Of a stretch of DNA of 64,000 nt, positions 1 through 9,245 are shown in pieces. Location of the stretch: the NCBI RefSeq assembly GCF_014651955.1, contig NZ_BMXW01000020.1, positions 1 through 64,000 of the forward strand, given 5' to 3'. Below the pieces are notes generated by a model. It was not told the origin of the DNA and searched no databases. It saw only the letters and a program-made list of their open reading frames with translations. A program made the position numbers and the translations under genes. Origin of the DNA: Shewanella fodinae. GTDB lineage: Bacteria; Pseudomonadota; Gammaproteobacteria; Enterobacterales; Shewanellaceae. The number at the start of each line of letters is the position of its first letter. Within the stretch, counting starts at the first letter, position 1.

Positions 1-1648
1 CCACGGTATCGGCGCCGTTGTTGGTGGTGCCCACCCCAGTGATAACGTTACCACTGGCGCTGTTGCCGGCCGCGGCAATGCTGTCAGTATCAGCGACGGC
101 AGTTGGGACATCATCGACAATGTTAATATCTAATGAGCCGGTTTCATTACTGCCGTCTACATCGGTGACTATTACAGCTAAACTTTCGTTATATCCGTTA
201 CCGTCGGCTCCAGCCTCACTATCGTTATCTACGGGGCTATTTAGCGTGTAGCTGTAACTTACTTGCCCACCGGCTTCAGATCCCGTAAATCCATTAAGAG
301 TCAATGTGCCATGCGCTGTATTGATACTGAATGGTGTGGCATTAAATGTTTGCAATTGCGCGAGGTTGAATGTCACCCCCCCGACGGTTAATGTTTGCAG
401 ACCATCAGCACTGGTGAAGCTAAAGTTACCCTCTTGGGTCAGTAAGCTACTATCGGGATTGGATCCTGAAGCCAGATTTGCCTCATTCACAATTTGGTCG
501 GTGCCCGACAGTCCAAGCAAGCTAACGCCGTTGTCGGTACCTGTTATGGTGATAGTTAAAGTGCTGGTCAGTGACTCAGTGCCATCGGTGGCGGTGTAGG
601 TAAATACCGTGTTGGCCGTTTCTCCAGCTCCTAGCGCTTGAGAAGCTGCACCAGTGGCGGCAAAGCTGTAGCTGCCATCGCTGTTGATGGTCAATGTGCC
701 GTAGTCGTTAGTGAGTACGGTGGACGTACCACTGGTCACGGCGGTGGCGGTGCCACTTGTGCCGTTCAGAATCCCCGTAACACTCAGTGTGTCGCCATCC
801 ACATCGGTATCATTGCTCAGGACACCGTTGGCGGCATCAACCACTAAGGTAGCGTCTTCATTTACAACTCCGACATCAGGCATTAATTCGGGGGCATCGT
901 TGACAGGAGTCACTGTAATTGTAAGTGTTGCGGTGTCACCTGTATTCGTTGTGTAGGTGATGACAGGCACTGTTCCATTCCAGTTAGCGCCTGGCGTAAA
1001 GGTATAGCTGCCATCACTGTTCAATACGAGCGAACCACTTTCTAACTCTGCGGTATCTCCAGCTAAATAGTTGCTTCCCTCAACTAAATAGCTTGTAACA
1101 CTGAGCGAACCATCGGAAATAAAGTCGTTGGTCAATACATTGCCAGAAGCAATTGAATCTTCATCGATGGTATTTAGATCGTTGGTCGCACCGCTGGTTA
1201 CGTAGTAAGGAATGACGGGTGAGTCTGCTTCGGTAGTACCAGCAACAACAAACGTTGCGGTATCGTAGCCAGAACTGGCCAGTACTTCACTACCATCGCG
1301 AGTAACGGCAACGTAGCCTGAATCACCGCCCCCAGATATTTGATTGCCTGCAGCGGTTTCTGGCAGATTGGCAGTAGGATCTTCTCCGGCAGCAATTAAA
1401 TTCTGTAGTTGCTGAATTTCGGCATCAGTGGCAGCAGTTTCTCCTTGCTGCTGGTCCCCTCCAACGGTGACATTGTTACCATCAGCCTGAACCAGATTGG
1501 CACTGGCATTATCACTTAAGATCAATTCAGCGCCTTTGGGGATGAATTCACCTTCTTTAACTAGGTGTTGTTCGCCGTTAATCACAACAGCTATTTGTCC
1601 ATTCAAGTTCTTGATTTGACTGTCTTGTTGGGTAATTACGGTATTCAT
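1..1648 (-). CDS. bpfA: Giant retention-module adhesin, BpfA/LapA type (N-terminal part, truncated by window edge)
   Basis: The open frame runs from an ATG at 1648 to the left window edge (about 549 residues), so the C-terminal type I secretion signal is not visible. Residues 1-100 form the LapA-like retention module, which anchors the adhesin in the outer-membrane TolC-type pore. Residues 98-101 are TAAG, the di-alanine motif cut by the periplasmic protease LapG in LapA. A short Gly-rich linker follows, then Ig/cadherin/VCBS-like repeats rich in Asp, Asn, Thr and Ser, with repeated NDxDVDGD-type and SDGSYTF-type motifs. In Shewanella BpfA mediates biofilm attachment under c-di-GMP control. 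Symbol assigned from the N-terminal module and the neighbouring hem operon. The start lacks a strong ribosome site; a GTG lies three codons upstream. Confidence 0.85.
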   Translation of the reverse strand, partial: MNTVITQQDSQIKNLNGQIAVVINGEQHLVKEGEFIPKGAELILSDNASANLVQADGNNVTVGGDQQQGETAATDAEIQQLQNLIAAGEDPTANLPETAAGNQISGGGDSGYVAVTRDGSEVLASSGYDTATFVVAGTTEADSPVIPYYVTSGATNDLNTIDEDSIASGNVLTNDFISDGSLSVTSYLVEGSNYLAGDTAELESGSLVLNSDGSYTFTPGANWNGTVPVITYTTNTGDTATLTITVTPVNDAPELMPDVGVVNEDATLVVDAANGVLSNDTDVDGDTLSVTGILNGTSGTATAVTSGTSTVLTNDYGTLTINSDGSYSFAATGAASQALGAGETANTVFTYTATDGTESLTSTLTITITGTDNGVSLLGLSGTDQIVNEANLASGSNPDSSLLTQEGNFSFTSADGLQTLTVGGVTFNLAQLQTFNATPFSINTAHGTLTLNGFTGSEAGGQVSYSYTLNSPVDNDSEAGADGNGYNESLAVIVTDVDGSNETGSLDINIVDDVPTAVADTDSIAAAGNSASGNVITGVGTTNNGADTV

Positions 1649-1972
1649 ACTATCCACTGCCCCGCTGCAGGCCGTCCGTGGTGGCCTACTTGAATTGATA
1701 ATAATTTGTTAGAGATGCCTTTAAATTTTAGGACGTCTTTCACAGTTTTAAGAAAATGTTAGGTTATTAATTACCCGATGTCAATTTATTGACGCATAAA
1801 AAAATCATTGTAAAACAGGATGATAAATAATCTATTATGTATTTTTTATGAACATGTCAAAGAATGGTATTATTTCTTATAAAGATCTTCAAAATTAGAT
1901 AGTTATGAAAACAGGCATTAACATTGTCTGTTACAAGAGAGGAAAAAAGGAATACGAATGTTTCGGCATAAG
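1649..1972. other. AT-rich promoter region of the adhesin gene
   Basis: About 320 bases without a credible gene. The DNA is clearly more AT-rich than its surroundings, with runs of A and T, which fits the upstream region of a highly regulated adhesin. I could not assign a specific operator. Confidence 0.4.
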
Positions 1973-2004
1973 AAAAAGCCGCTATAAAAATAGCGGCTTT
2001 TTTT
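1973..2004 (-). terminator. Terminator after hemY, probably bidirectional
   Basis: Perfect 7-bp stem GCCGCTA/TAGCGGC (1978-1984 with 1991-1997), flanked by an A-run on the left and a T-run on the right, so it can stop transcription on either strand. It lies 22 bases past the hemY stop codon. Confidence 0.85.
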
Positions 2005-2025
2005 GAAGGTTAAGACAATGATTAG

Positions 2026-3195
2026 TTACAGATTTTTGACGGCTTGTTTGTAACTCGCTAACGCACCACCATTGTCGCCTAACTGTTCCTGCAACGCCGC
2101 GAGTGAGCGCCAGTATTGCGCTTTAGGTAACAGCTTGCATAGCATCTGCCAAGCTTCTTTAGCTGCGGCAAAATCACGGGCTCTTTCATATATTCTGGCC
2201 ATACAGAGTTGGTAGTCTGCATGGTTTTCCAGTTTAGGCTGCAGTTTTTGTAGCAATGTCATCAGGTCTGCATCTTCGGTTTGCCAGATATCTGCTGTGG
2301 CCTCAAAGACCGGAGCAGATGCCTCTTTTTTTAGCTGCTTGCTGAGCAACTTGATCGCTTCGTCATGTTTACCGTGCTGATTGAGTCCGTTAGCATAGGC
2401 GGCAAGATTAGCATCCTCATTTCTTTCTGCCCGACTAAGCCACTGCCAACACTTTTCTAACTCTTGTTCACTGATGTTCGCGGCTTGGCGTAACAGCTCA
2501 ACATTCACCGCAATGCTCAGTTGCTGCCATTCATCATCGCTAAGCACTTTACGTTTTGCCAGTGCAGGAAGGAGTAATTTCAGCGATTGCCAATCTTGTT
2601 GCAGACGGTACAGTTCCGTTGCAAGTTTAAGTACTGGAACTTTGCTCTTACTGTTGGGTTGCAGTTTATCCAGCAACACTCGCGCTGCGGTGACTTCTCC
2701 TTGGCGCAGAAAGTAGCGGATACGGGTTGTGGTGACTGCGGTAGCGGCCATTGGTAATGTGGCAGCTTTCTCCAGGTAAGCATCTCTGGCTTCTATCTTT
2801 TGCTGGTATTGTGCTGCTCGGGCTGCGGCTAAATAATTGAGTGCAGGGATCTCTCCCTGCTCGGCGCCTTTACGCATAGCACGCTCCGCTGCTGGCCAGT
2901 CTTCTTCTGCTAATGCCAGCGCGCCCACCAAGGTGTGTTTGCGAGCGGCATTACGGCGCCAGCGCTGCGGCAGATAACGGCTGCTGAGAATAATATGCAG
3001 CAGGCCAACCAAGAGCCATTCTAATAACTGCAATACTCCGTAAAACACCACCATAGCAATGACAGCAAAGGCAACGGTGGTTTCTAATTGCCAGTCGAGA
3101 AATGCGATATACACATAGCCACTCTTACCAACAATAAAAGGGCTAAGGCATAAACCTGCCAGAATAATCAGCAGGTAAACCAATGCTCTGATCAT
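2026..3195 (-). CDS. hemY: HemY, TPR-containing inner-membrane protein of the haem operon
   Basis: 389 residues, the usual length for proteobacterial HemY. Two hydrophobic segments (about residues 4-20 and 40-70) anchor an N-terminal HemY_N domain. The rest is Ala/Leu/Gln-rich and helical with TPR-like repeats, including a clear one near the C-terminus. This HemY is not the protoporphyrinogen oxidase of Gram-positives; its role in late haem synthesis is not settled. The ATG overlaps the hemX stop by four bases (ATGA), showing translational coupling. Last gene of hemC-hemD-hemX-hemY. Confidence 0.93.
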   Translation of the reverse strand: MIRALVYLLIILAGLCLSPFIVGKSGYVYIAFLDWQLETTVAFAVIAMVVFYGVLQLLEWLLVGLLHIILSSRYLPQRWRRNAARKHTLVGALALAEEDWPAAERAMRKGAEQGEIPALNYLAAARAAQYQQKIEARDAYLEKAATLPMAATAVTTTRIRYFLRQGEVTAARVLLDKLQPNSKSKVPVLKLATELYRLQQDWQSLKLLLPALAKRKVLSDDEWQQLSIAVNVELLRQAANISEQELEKCWQWLSRAERNEDANLAAYANGLNQHGKHDEAIKLLSKQLKKEASAPVFEATADIWQTEDADLMTLLQKLQPKLENHADYQLCMARIYERARDFAAAKEAWQMLCKLLPKAQYWRSLAALQEQLGDNGGALASYKQAVKNL

Positions 3196-4331
3196 TGTTC
3201 AGCCTCCGTTGCTGGTATCAATCGGCCATAGGTGACTAATTGCTTTAGCTGAGCGCTGGCTTGGAATTGCTGCACGTTAATAGGATCAAGTGTTAAGTTC
3301 GCTAGAGCATCCAGTGCTTGTAACACTTCCTGTGTGTGCTCATCCGCTAAATCATAATATTGTTGGATCCACTTGCGTGCCATGGTGATGGATTGACGGT
3401 AATTCAACGCATTGTATTGGTACAGCGCCAGTTGTGCCTGCAGCAATTTATTGCGGATATTCTCTTCCAGATACCATTCCTGTTTAGGCGATAACAGTGG
3501 GGTAATATCAGTATTGATTTTGCGGATTGTAAAGAAGTCTTCGGTTAACGCCTTCCAGGTTTTAGCTAGATTCGTTTTCCAATCTGCGACTGACGCAGAC
3601 ATTGGCTGATTGTCATCCACGGGGGCCTGCTCCGCTTCACCTAACTGATGTAGCGGCATTTTATCCAGCTTGCCGATAATGCCATCCAGTGTGAATATGG
3701 TCCCGGCAATGTCGACATTCTTGATCTCTTGTACCTTGGCGATATCCTGCGCCAGCGCTTTACGCAACGGCATCAGTGAAGGCTCTTGCATTGCCGCAAT
3801 GCGCTCATCGGCTGCCTGCAGTAACCCCGCGGCAGTTTGTGGGTCTTTTTCCAGCCACAATTTACGTCCTGCGATGCGTACCAGATATTCTGCTTCTGCT
3901 GCTAGCCAATGGTTGGGATGGCGCTGCGCCAATGTTGCTATCTTGTCCTGGAGCTGTACCTGGTTTTGCTGTAGCTGCTCAATAGTGGCCTGCTGCGTAC
4001 TATCCTTCTGCTCTGCTTGCTGTAATTGCGCACTCAGTTTGTGGATCTCTTGTGTCGGCGTCTGCAACGCTTGTTGCATCGAAACGCTGGTATCAGTCAG
4101 CAGTTGTGACTGGCGTTGCAACTGCCAGTACAGATAACCACTAGCGGTGCAGGCCAACAGCGCCAATAACAGCGTAAATAACAGCAGCAGGCGTAGCGTT
4201 AGCGAACTCCCTGACCGCTGTGGTGCGGTAGCAAGCTTAGGCGGAATATTGGTAGTTTCTTCTGTCTCGGGCTGTGGTAAATCTGAGGGGACGGGCAAAT
4301 TCTTCTCGTCCTGTGGCTTTTCGTTGTCCAT
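3192..4331 (-). CDS. hemX: HemX, membrane protein of the haem operon
   Basis: 379 residues. A charged, Pro-rich cytoplasmic head is followed by one transmembrane helix (about 45-68) and a Gln-rich coiled coil (about 75-135), then the HemX domain. Often annotated as uroporphyrinogen-III C-methyltransferase, but the SAM-binding methyltransferase motifs are absent, so an enzymatic role is unlikely. It lies 39 bases after hemD and overlaps hemY by four bases. Confidence 0.92.
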   Translation of the reverse strand: MDNEKPQDEKNLPVPSDLPQPETEETTNIPPKLATAPQRSGSSLTLRLLLLFTLLLALLACTASGYLYWQLQRQSQLLTDTSVSMQQALQTPTQEIHKLSAQLQQAEQKDSTQQATIEQLQQNQVQLQDKIATLAQRHPNHWLAAEAEYLVRIAGRKLWLEKDPQTAAGLLQAADERIAAMQEPSLMPLRKALAQDIAKVQEIKNVDIAGTIFTLDGIIGKLDKMPLHQLGEAEQAPVDDNQPMSASVADWKTNLAKTWKALTEDFFTIRKINTDITPLLSPKQEWYLEENIRNKLLQAQLALYQYNALNYRQSITMARKWIQQYYDLADEHTQEVLQALDALANLTLDPINVQQFQASAQLKQLVTYGRLIPATEAEQ

Positions 4332-4370
4332 AAAAACAGTCCTTGAACAATAATGGGCAGGCAGGCTGTG

Positions 4371-5093
4371 TTACAGTGCCAATGCGTTGAGCATGGCTTG
4401 ACTATTAGCAGCACAAGCATTGGTGACATGGGATAACCCTGCCGCCAGCGCCTGACGTTCTACCCGGATACTGGGAACTATGATATGACATGCCTGCAGC
4501 CAAGGAAAATACTCTTTTGGCAGCAGTTTCAACAGATTCTTTAGTATATCGCCGCTGGTGAGCAGAATGGTATCAATACCGAATTTTTGCCAGCTTTGCA
4601 GCAGTTGCTGTACATCATAAGCAGGGCAGACGCGGCGGTAGACTTCCCAATAGCTTAGCTGGGCGCCACGCTGGCTGAGAGTATCGCCTAAATCCTCGCG
4701 TCCTCCTTGCCCCCTGATGATCAAGATGTTGCGTTGCTTTACCTGTTCGGGCTGCAACAATGGCAATGTTAGCAGCCCTTCGGTCTGCTGCAGTTCAGCG
4801 GGGGCGGACTGCACCTCGACACCCAGATCATTGAGTGCCTGGCAAGTGGCATCTCCGACCGCAAGATAATGCTTCGCTGCTGGCCAGTCGCCTACCAACT
4901 GATTAGCAAATTCAACGGCGTTAGTGCTGATAAAAATGACAATCTCGGCGTTGCGGAAGTAGGTTAGCCCTTGCGCATCGTGGAGCGGCTCCACCGCCAA
5001 CAGTGGAGTAGTCATGAATGCGATACCCCGCTGGCGCAGGGCATCTTCCATCGACTGGTTACGTCCTTGTGGACGTGTGAGCAGCACTTTCAT
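4371..5093 (-). CDS. hemD: Uroporphyrinogen-III synthase
   Basis: 240 residues, typical for HemD. It cyclises hydroxymethylbilane with inversion of ring D to give uroporphyrinogen III. The N-terminus MKVLLTRPQGRN is the family signature, and ISTNAVEF and LLTSGDILKNLL match the two-lobed fold. The start is eight bases after the hemC stop. Sequence conservation in this family is generally low; operon position makes the call secure. Confidence 0.95.
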   Translation of the reverse strand: MKVLLTRPQGRNQSMEDALRQRGIAFMTTPLLAVEPLHDAQGLTYFRNAEIVIFISTNAVEFANQLVGDWPAAKHYLAVGDATCQALNDLGVEVQSAPAELQQTEGLLTLPLLQPEQVKQRNILIIRGQGGREDLGDTLSQRGAQLSYWEVYRRVCPAYDVQQLLQSWQKFGIDTILLTSGDILKNLLKLLPKEYFPWLQACHIIVPSIRVERQALAAGLSHVTNACAANSQAMLNALAL

Positions 5094-5101
5094 GCGTGAT
5101 C

Positions 5102-6034
5102 TCAGTTATTGCCGTATACCGCATCAAGGATGGTTTTGGCCCCTTTGCTGAGCAGCTCTTCAGCTAGGCTATTACCTAAGGCAACGGCGTCCAGTTTATG
5201 ACCTTTTACTTCGCCACGGATTACCTGCGAACCGTCGGGATTACCCACCAGTCCACGCAACAGCATATCGTCACCGTCGATTTCAGCATAAGCACCGATT
5301 GGAACCTGGCAACCGCCTTCTAGACGGGTATTCATGGCGCGCTCCGCCAGTACTCGATATCGGGTTTCTTTATGTTCCAACGGTGCCAGCAAGGCTTTTA
5401 CCCGTTCATCATCCGTGCGGCATTCAATACCGACGGCACCTTGTCCGTTGGCAGGTAATGAATCTTCAGCAGGGATAAAGCTGGCGATGCGTTCTTTCAG
5501 TTCAAGGCGGATAAGTCCTGCCGCTGCAAGAATGATGGCATCATAATCACCAGCATCCAGCTTGCTGAGTCGGGTGCCAACGTTACCACGTAAATCTTTG
5601 ATGATCAGATCTGGGCGACGCTCACGCAGTTGACATTGACGGCGCAGACTGGAAGTGCCTACGACAGCGCCTTGCGGCAGTTCTTCAATATGTTGATATT
5701 TGTTAGAAACAAATGCATCGCGAGGATCTTCACGTTTGCAGATGACTTCCAGTCCTAACCCTTCTGGGAACTCTACTGGCACATCTTTCATCGAGTGGAC
5801 TGCGATATCTGCCTGTCCTTCAAGCATGGCAACTTCCAGCTCTTTAACAAACAGTCCTTTACCACCGACTTTTGCCAGCGGGGTATCAAGGATCACGTCA
5901 CCTTTAGTGCTCATAGGTAACAATTCAACCACCAATCCTGGGTGGATCCTTTCTAGCTCAGCTTTTACAAACTCAGCCTGCCACATAGCCAGCGGACTTT
6001 TGCGTGTTGCAATGCGAATACAATTTTCAGACAT
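5102..6034 (-). CDS. hemC: Porphobilinogen deaminase (hydroxymethylbilane synthase)
   Basis: 310 residues. Polymerises four porphobilinogens into hydroxymethylbilane. Cys242 in EGGCQVPIG carries the dipyrromethane cofactor, and Asp84 in HSMKDVP is the catalytic aspartate; both have the same numbers as in E. coli. The [12 protein letters not shown]-terminus and the GTSSLRRQ substrate-binding segment are intact. First gene of the leftward hem operon and divergent from cyaA across about 190 bases. Confidence 0.98.
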   Translation of the reverse strand: MSENCIRIATRKSPLAMWQAEFVKAELERIHPGLVVELLPMSTKGDVILDTPLAKVGGKGLFVKELEVAMLEGQADIAVHSMKDVPVEFPEGLGLEVICKREDPRDAFVSNKYQHIEELPQGAVVGTSSLRRQCQLRERRPDLIIKDLRGNVGTRLSKLDAGDYDAIILAAAGLIRLELKERIASFIPAEDSLPANGQGAVGIECRTDDERVKALLAPLEHKETRYRVLAERAMNTRLEGGCQVPIGAYAEIDGDDMLLRGLVGNPDGSQVIRGEVKGHKLDAVALGNSLAEELLSKGAKTILDAVYGNN

Positions 6035-6150
6035 GCCCGAATATTTCCGTCACAGAGTTTAAATGCGGCAATGCTAACATTGCCAAAAAAATAATGGCAC
6101 GCGTCATTGCTCAATCTTTGAAATCAAACCGGTTATTTATTGGTGTAATA

Positions 6151-6166
6151 TGTGATCTCTGTCTCA
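6151..6166. promoter_or_regulatory. Candidate CRP-cAMP site between hemC and cyaA
   Basis: TGTGA-N6-TCTCA matches the CRP consensus TGTGA-N6-TCACA at nine of ten positions. It lies about 60 bases upstream of cyaA. In enterics CRP represses cyaA from a promoter-proximal site, so feedback control of cAMP synthesis is a reasonable inference. Confidence 0.5.
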
Positions 6167-6226
6167 TTGTTTGCGCATTATGTGAAAAATGTTAGCATGT
6201 TTCCCCATTACGCCTAGGGAAAAATA

Positions 6227-8665
6227 ATGGTCCGGATGATCGACATCTCTCAGCAACAAGCCGATATTGCCGAGCGTCTTAACCGCGTGCGGCTGGCTCG
6301 GGCGCATGCGTTGTTTTCTCCGTTGCAAAAGCACTTGTTTACGCTAATCCCTTATCTGCTACATCACCACCATCAGTCGTTGCCTGGTTACAACGGTGAA
6401 GCAACGCCCTATGGTGTGACTGATTTCCAGATGACTCACGGCCTGCTTGACGCGCTGGATGTATTCAAGCTGGAGCCGATACCTGCCGAAGTGCCACAAA
6501 CGCCCTTGTTGGAGGGGGTGTACGTCATGGGCAGTACCGCCAGTTTCGGCCAGCACCCTAAAAGTGATGTGGACGTATGGCTGGTTTATAACAGTGATCT
6601 TGAGTCGCCGGCAGTAGAGCGTTTGCAGCAGAAGAGCCGCATGCTGACCAATTGGTTTGGCGGTTTTGATTTTGAGGTGAACTTCTACTTAGTGCATCCG
6701 ACCCAGTTCAGCCGCGACTACCAAGAACGCATCCAGAATGAATGGGAAGTGCTGGGACATGAGCACAGTGGCACGGCACAACACTGGCTGTTGTTGGAGG
6801 AGTTTTACCGCAGCCACATTCGTTTAGCGGGGAAAACCGTTGCTTGGTGGCCAGGGGCGCAAGCGCAAGCTCAGTATTTGTTTTTCGGGGATGTCCACCG
6901 CTTACCGGCGAATGAGTATTTCGGTGCCTCTTTATGGCAGCTATATAAAGGCTTAGAAAAGCCGCACAAAGCATTGCTAAAAGTGCTGTTGCTTGAAGCT
7001 TACGCCAGTGACTATCCGGGTAGCCGATTAATCACCGACTCTATCTGGCAAAAAACGTTGGCAGGTGATTTCACCATTGATAATGATCCCTACTTGTTAC
7101 TCTATCAGTTTATCGAACAATATCTGGTGCGTGTTGGCGATAACCGCCGATTGGAAATTGCTCGCCGCTGCCTGTATCTGAAATGTGGCATCCGCCTTAG
7201 CGATCAGCGGCAATCTCAAGACTGGCGTTATCAACAACTGCGCAAAATGGTGCTTGACTGGGAGTGGCCTTACAGTCTGGTGGTGACATTGGATAACTGC
7301 GACAACTGGCATAGTGGTGAGCTGCAGTGGTTCAATGCTCAGCTCAATGAACTGATGTTAGTCAGCTATCAGACGCTGCTACGCTTTGCTTCCATCCACA
7401 GCTTAAGCGAGCATTTCAAAATTGAAGATCTGGGATTATTGACCCGTAAATTACACACCTATTTCAGTGATAATGAACAGCAGATCCTGCGGCTTAACCC
7501 ACTTTGGAGTCAGCACTTAGCGGAAAAACATCTGACCGTTGTCCGCAGTGGACAGGCGCCCAAAAAAAGTTATCTGTATCGATTACCCCCGGATCCTCGG
7601 CAGTTTTTCGGTGAGGTTGCCGTCTATAAAGCGTCCAATACTGCCTCGTTAATGGCATGGGCGTGCTTGAATGGTGTGTGTGATACGCACACTCGCTGGC
7701 ATGAATATGGCCGCAGCAGCGCTAGAGGACGGCGACTACGTAGGACCGCTCGGCGATTGTTACCTCACCTTGCTAATCGTCACTGGCGGGTTTCCAAAAT
7801 GGATCTGTGCCAGCCATGGCATTACCGAAAGCTGTTGCTACTGCTTAATCTTGACTATGACCCAACGGCTGATTGGTCGGGACAAGGCATTATGTTGGAT
7901 CTGCTCGGCAGCAATCTGTTATCTGTGGGGCAGCAGCAATTTTGTCTGTTGGGCAGTATTCACCTTATTAGCCTCAATTCTTGGGGGGAATGGCATTGTC
8001 ATAGCTTTCAGGGGGAACAGGCATTATTACAGTTGATAAGCTATGTGGCACCCGGACTAAAACGCGGTACCGATAAGGTTGAACTTGATGTGGTGAGTGC
8101 GTCTAAAAAAGTGCAACCGCAACTGGAACACTGCTTGTGTCGTTTGATGAAGCAGGTTTATCGGTTGATCCGTGATGCTCAGGCAACACGGACATTGGTG
8201 CAACCACTACAACTACGTGACAAGCGTTATGGCCTATTTTTCGATGCGAAGGGGATGAGTTACCGCGATCTTTCAGATGTGAAATCGCTGTATGAACAGA
8301 TGGTGCGTGGCGAATTACAGCAACCACCGGACACTCTGGTGAATGGTAAAGCCAGTGTAAATGTACCACAAGTGATCCGCGATTTTGCGGTAAAAGGCAT
8401 ACTGCAATATTTTTTACAACAGGGTGATAATGCTCTAGATGTTTACGTGTTGGATGAGCGAAATCAACTGAGTCATTACGTGCAAGCGGGGGCTAATGTT
8501 AGCGATCTTGTGGCACAGCTAACCCGTCATTATGCTTTTGGCGATACTCAGAATATGCGCGATCGTTTCAACTTCCCGCAGTTTTTTATGCTGGTGCTTG
8601 AAGATCACAAAATTACTGCCGTCCCCTTTGGTCTGGCATCCGGCACTGGGCAGTCTGAGTTCTGA
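6227..8665 (+). CDS. cyaA: Class I adenylate cyclase
   Basis: 812 residues, slightly shorter than the 848 of E. coli CyaA. Converts ATP to cAMP, the ligand of CRP. The nucleotidyltransferase-like catalytic core is at about residues 100-125, with VMGSTASFGQ followed by KSDVDVW, giving the GS motif and the DxD metal ligands. The C-terminal half, regulatory in the enteric enzyme, is present. A second ATG lies three codons in (6236); an AGGGA sequence upstream suits either. Divergent from hemC. Confidence 0.96.
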   Translation: MVRMIDISQQQADIAERLNRVRLARAHALFSPLQKHLFTLIPYLLHHHHQSLPGYNGEATPYGVTDFQMTHGLLDALDVFKLEPIPAEVPQTPLLEGVYVMGSTASFGQHPKSDVDVWLVYNSDLESPAVERLQQKSRMLTNWFGGFDFEVNFYLVHPTQFSRDYQERIQNEWEVLGHEHSGTAQHWLLLEEFYRSHIRLAGKTVAWWPGAQAQAQYLFFGDVHRLPANEYFGASLWQLYKGLEKPHKALLKVLLLEAYASDYPGSRLITDSIWQKTLAGDFTIDNDPYLLLYQFIEQYLVRVGDNRRLEIARRCLYLKCGIRLSDQRQSQDWRYQQLRKMVLDWEWPYSLVVTLDNCDNWHSGELQWFNAQLNELMLVSYQTLLRFASIHSLSEHFKIEDLGLLTRKLHTYFSDNEQQILRLNPLWSQHLAEKHLTVVRSGQAPKKSYLYRLPPDPRQFFGEVAVYKASNTASLMAWACLNGVCDTHTRWHEYGRSSARGRRLRRTARRLLPHLANRHWRVSKMDLCQPWHYRKLLLLLNLDYDPTADWSGQGIMLDLLGSNLLSVGQQQFCLLGSIHLISLNSWGEWHCHSFQGEQALLQLISYVAPGLKRGTDKVELDVVSASKKVQPQLEHCLCRLMKQVYRLIRDAQATRTLVQPLQLRDKRYGLFFDAKGMSYRDLSDVKSLYEQMVRGELQQPPDTLVNGKASVNVPQVIRDFAVKGILQYFLQQGDNALDVYVLDERNQLSHYVQAGANVSDLVAQLTRHYAFGDTQNMRDRFNFPQFFMLVLEDHKITAVPFGLASGTGQSEF

Positions 8666-8688
8666 CTGCCAAGCCCCGTTAGCAGCCA

Positions 8689-9018
8689 TTAAAATTGCAG
8701 TTGCAAACCGCCTTGCTTGGCAATGGCTTGCTGTACAAAAGGCAAAAACTCCCCGCCGTTGCGACCGTCCAGCCATTTACCTTCAACATAACCGAAATGG
8801 TAGCCCCCAAAACGAGTGGCAACCCAAAGCTCATGCAAAGGTTCTTGCTTGTTAATCACTATTTTGGAGCCATCAGGAAATTCCAGTTGCAGTACATTGC
8901 CGCTGTTATCGACATCCACATCGGCGTCGTCGTTGTCGATGGCGTGCTCTACCGCGGTTTCAATTAAATCGAACATTTTGTCGGCAAGCTGATGATATTC
9001 ACTATCTGTCATAGCCAT
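8689..9018 (-). CDS. cyaY: Frataxin-like iron-donor protein CyaY
   Basis: 109 residues starting [14 protein letters not shown]; the AAGGACAG ribosome site supports the ATG at 9018. An acidic first helix region ([10 protein letters not shown]) binds iron, and the sheet carries the conserved [12 protein letters not shown] segment. CyaY regulates Fe-S cluster assembly on IscU/IscS. Convergent with cyaA and divergent from lptM. Confidence 0.96.
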   Translation of the reverse strand: MAMTDSEYHQLADKMFDLIETAVEHAIDNDDADVDVDNSGNVLQLEFPDGSKIVINKQEPLHELWVATRFGGYHFGYVEGKWLDGRNGGEFLPFVQQAIAKQGGLQLQF

Positions 9019-9098
9019 GCAATTTCTGTCCTTTGCTTTCATTAAGATGAATGCGATTATAAGACTATTGTAAATCCTCTGCACAGATGTTGATTGAA

Positions 9099-9239
9099 AT
9101 GAGACTGTTTATCGCGTTAACCATCATTGGCCTATTATTGACGGGCTGCGGTCAGAAAGGTCCTCTTTATAAGAGTCCGGCACAAGAAACCAATCAGGCG
9201 CAGCCGGTGCAGCCAGCAACCCCGCAACAGTCAAAGTGA
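9099..9239 (+). CDS. lptM: LptM (YifL-like) small lipoprotein
   Basis: 46 residues. A short signal peptide ends in the lipobox LLTGC, followed immediately by the family signature GQKGPLY, then a Pro/Gln-rich tail. In E. coli LptM helps oxidative maturation of the LptD/E lipopolysaccharide translocon. Another in-frame ATG at 9087 would add four residues; I prefer 9099 because it gives a compact, basic N-terminus. The stop lies six bases before lysA, the usual arrangement in gammaproteobacteria. Confidence 0.88.
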   Translation: MRLFIALTIIGLLLTGCGQKGPLYKSPAQETNQAQPVQPATPQQSK

Positions 9240-9245
9240 GGGATT

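Noticed and set aside
3670-4137. 155-codon open frame on the plus strand
   Set aside because: Antisense shadow of hemX, rich in Cys, Ser and Trp with no ribosome site.
5114-5119. GTATAC core near the end of hemC
   Set aside because: It lies inside coding sequence, is followed by CGC and lacks the AT-rich flanks of the other sites.
7671-8036. 121-codon open frame within cyaA
   Set aside because: Alternative frame of a clear adenylate cyclase; composition is unlike a real protein.
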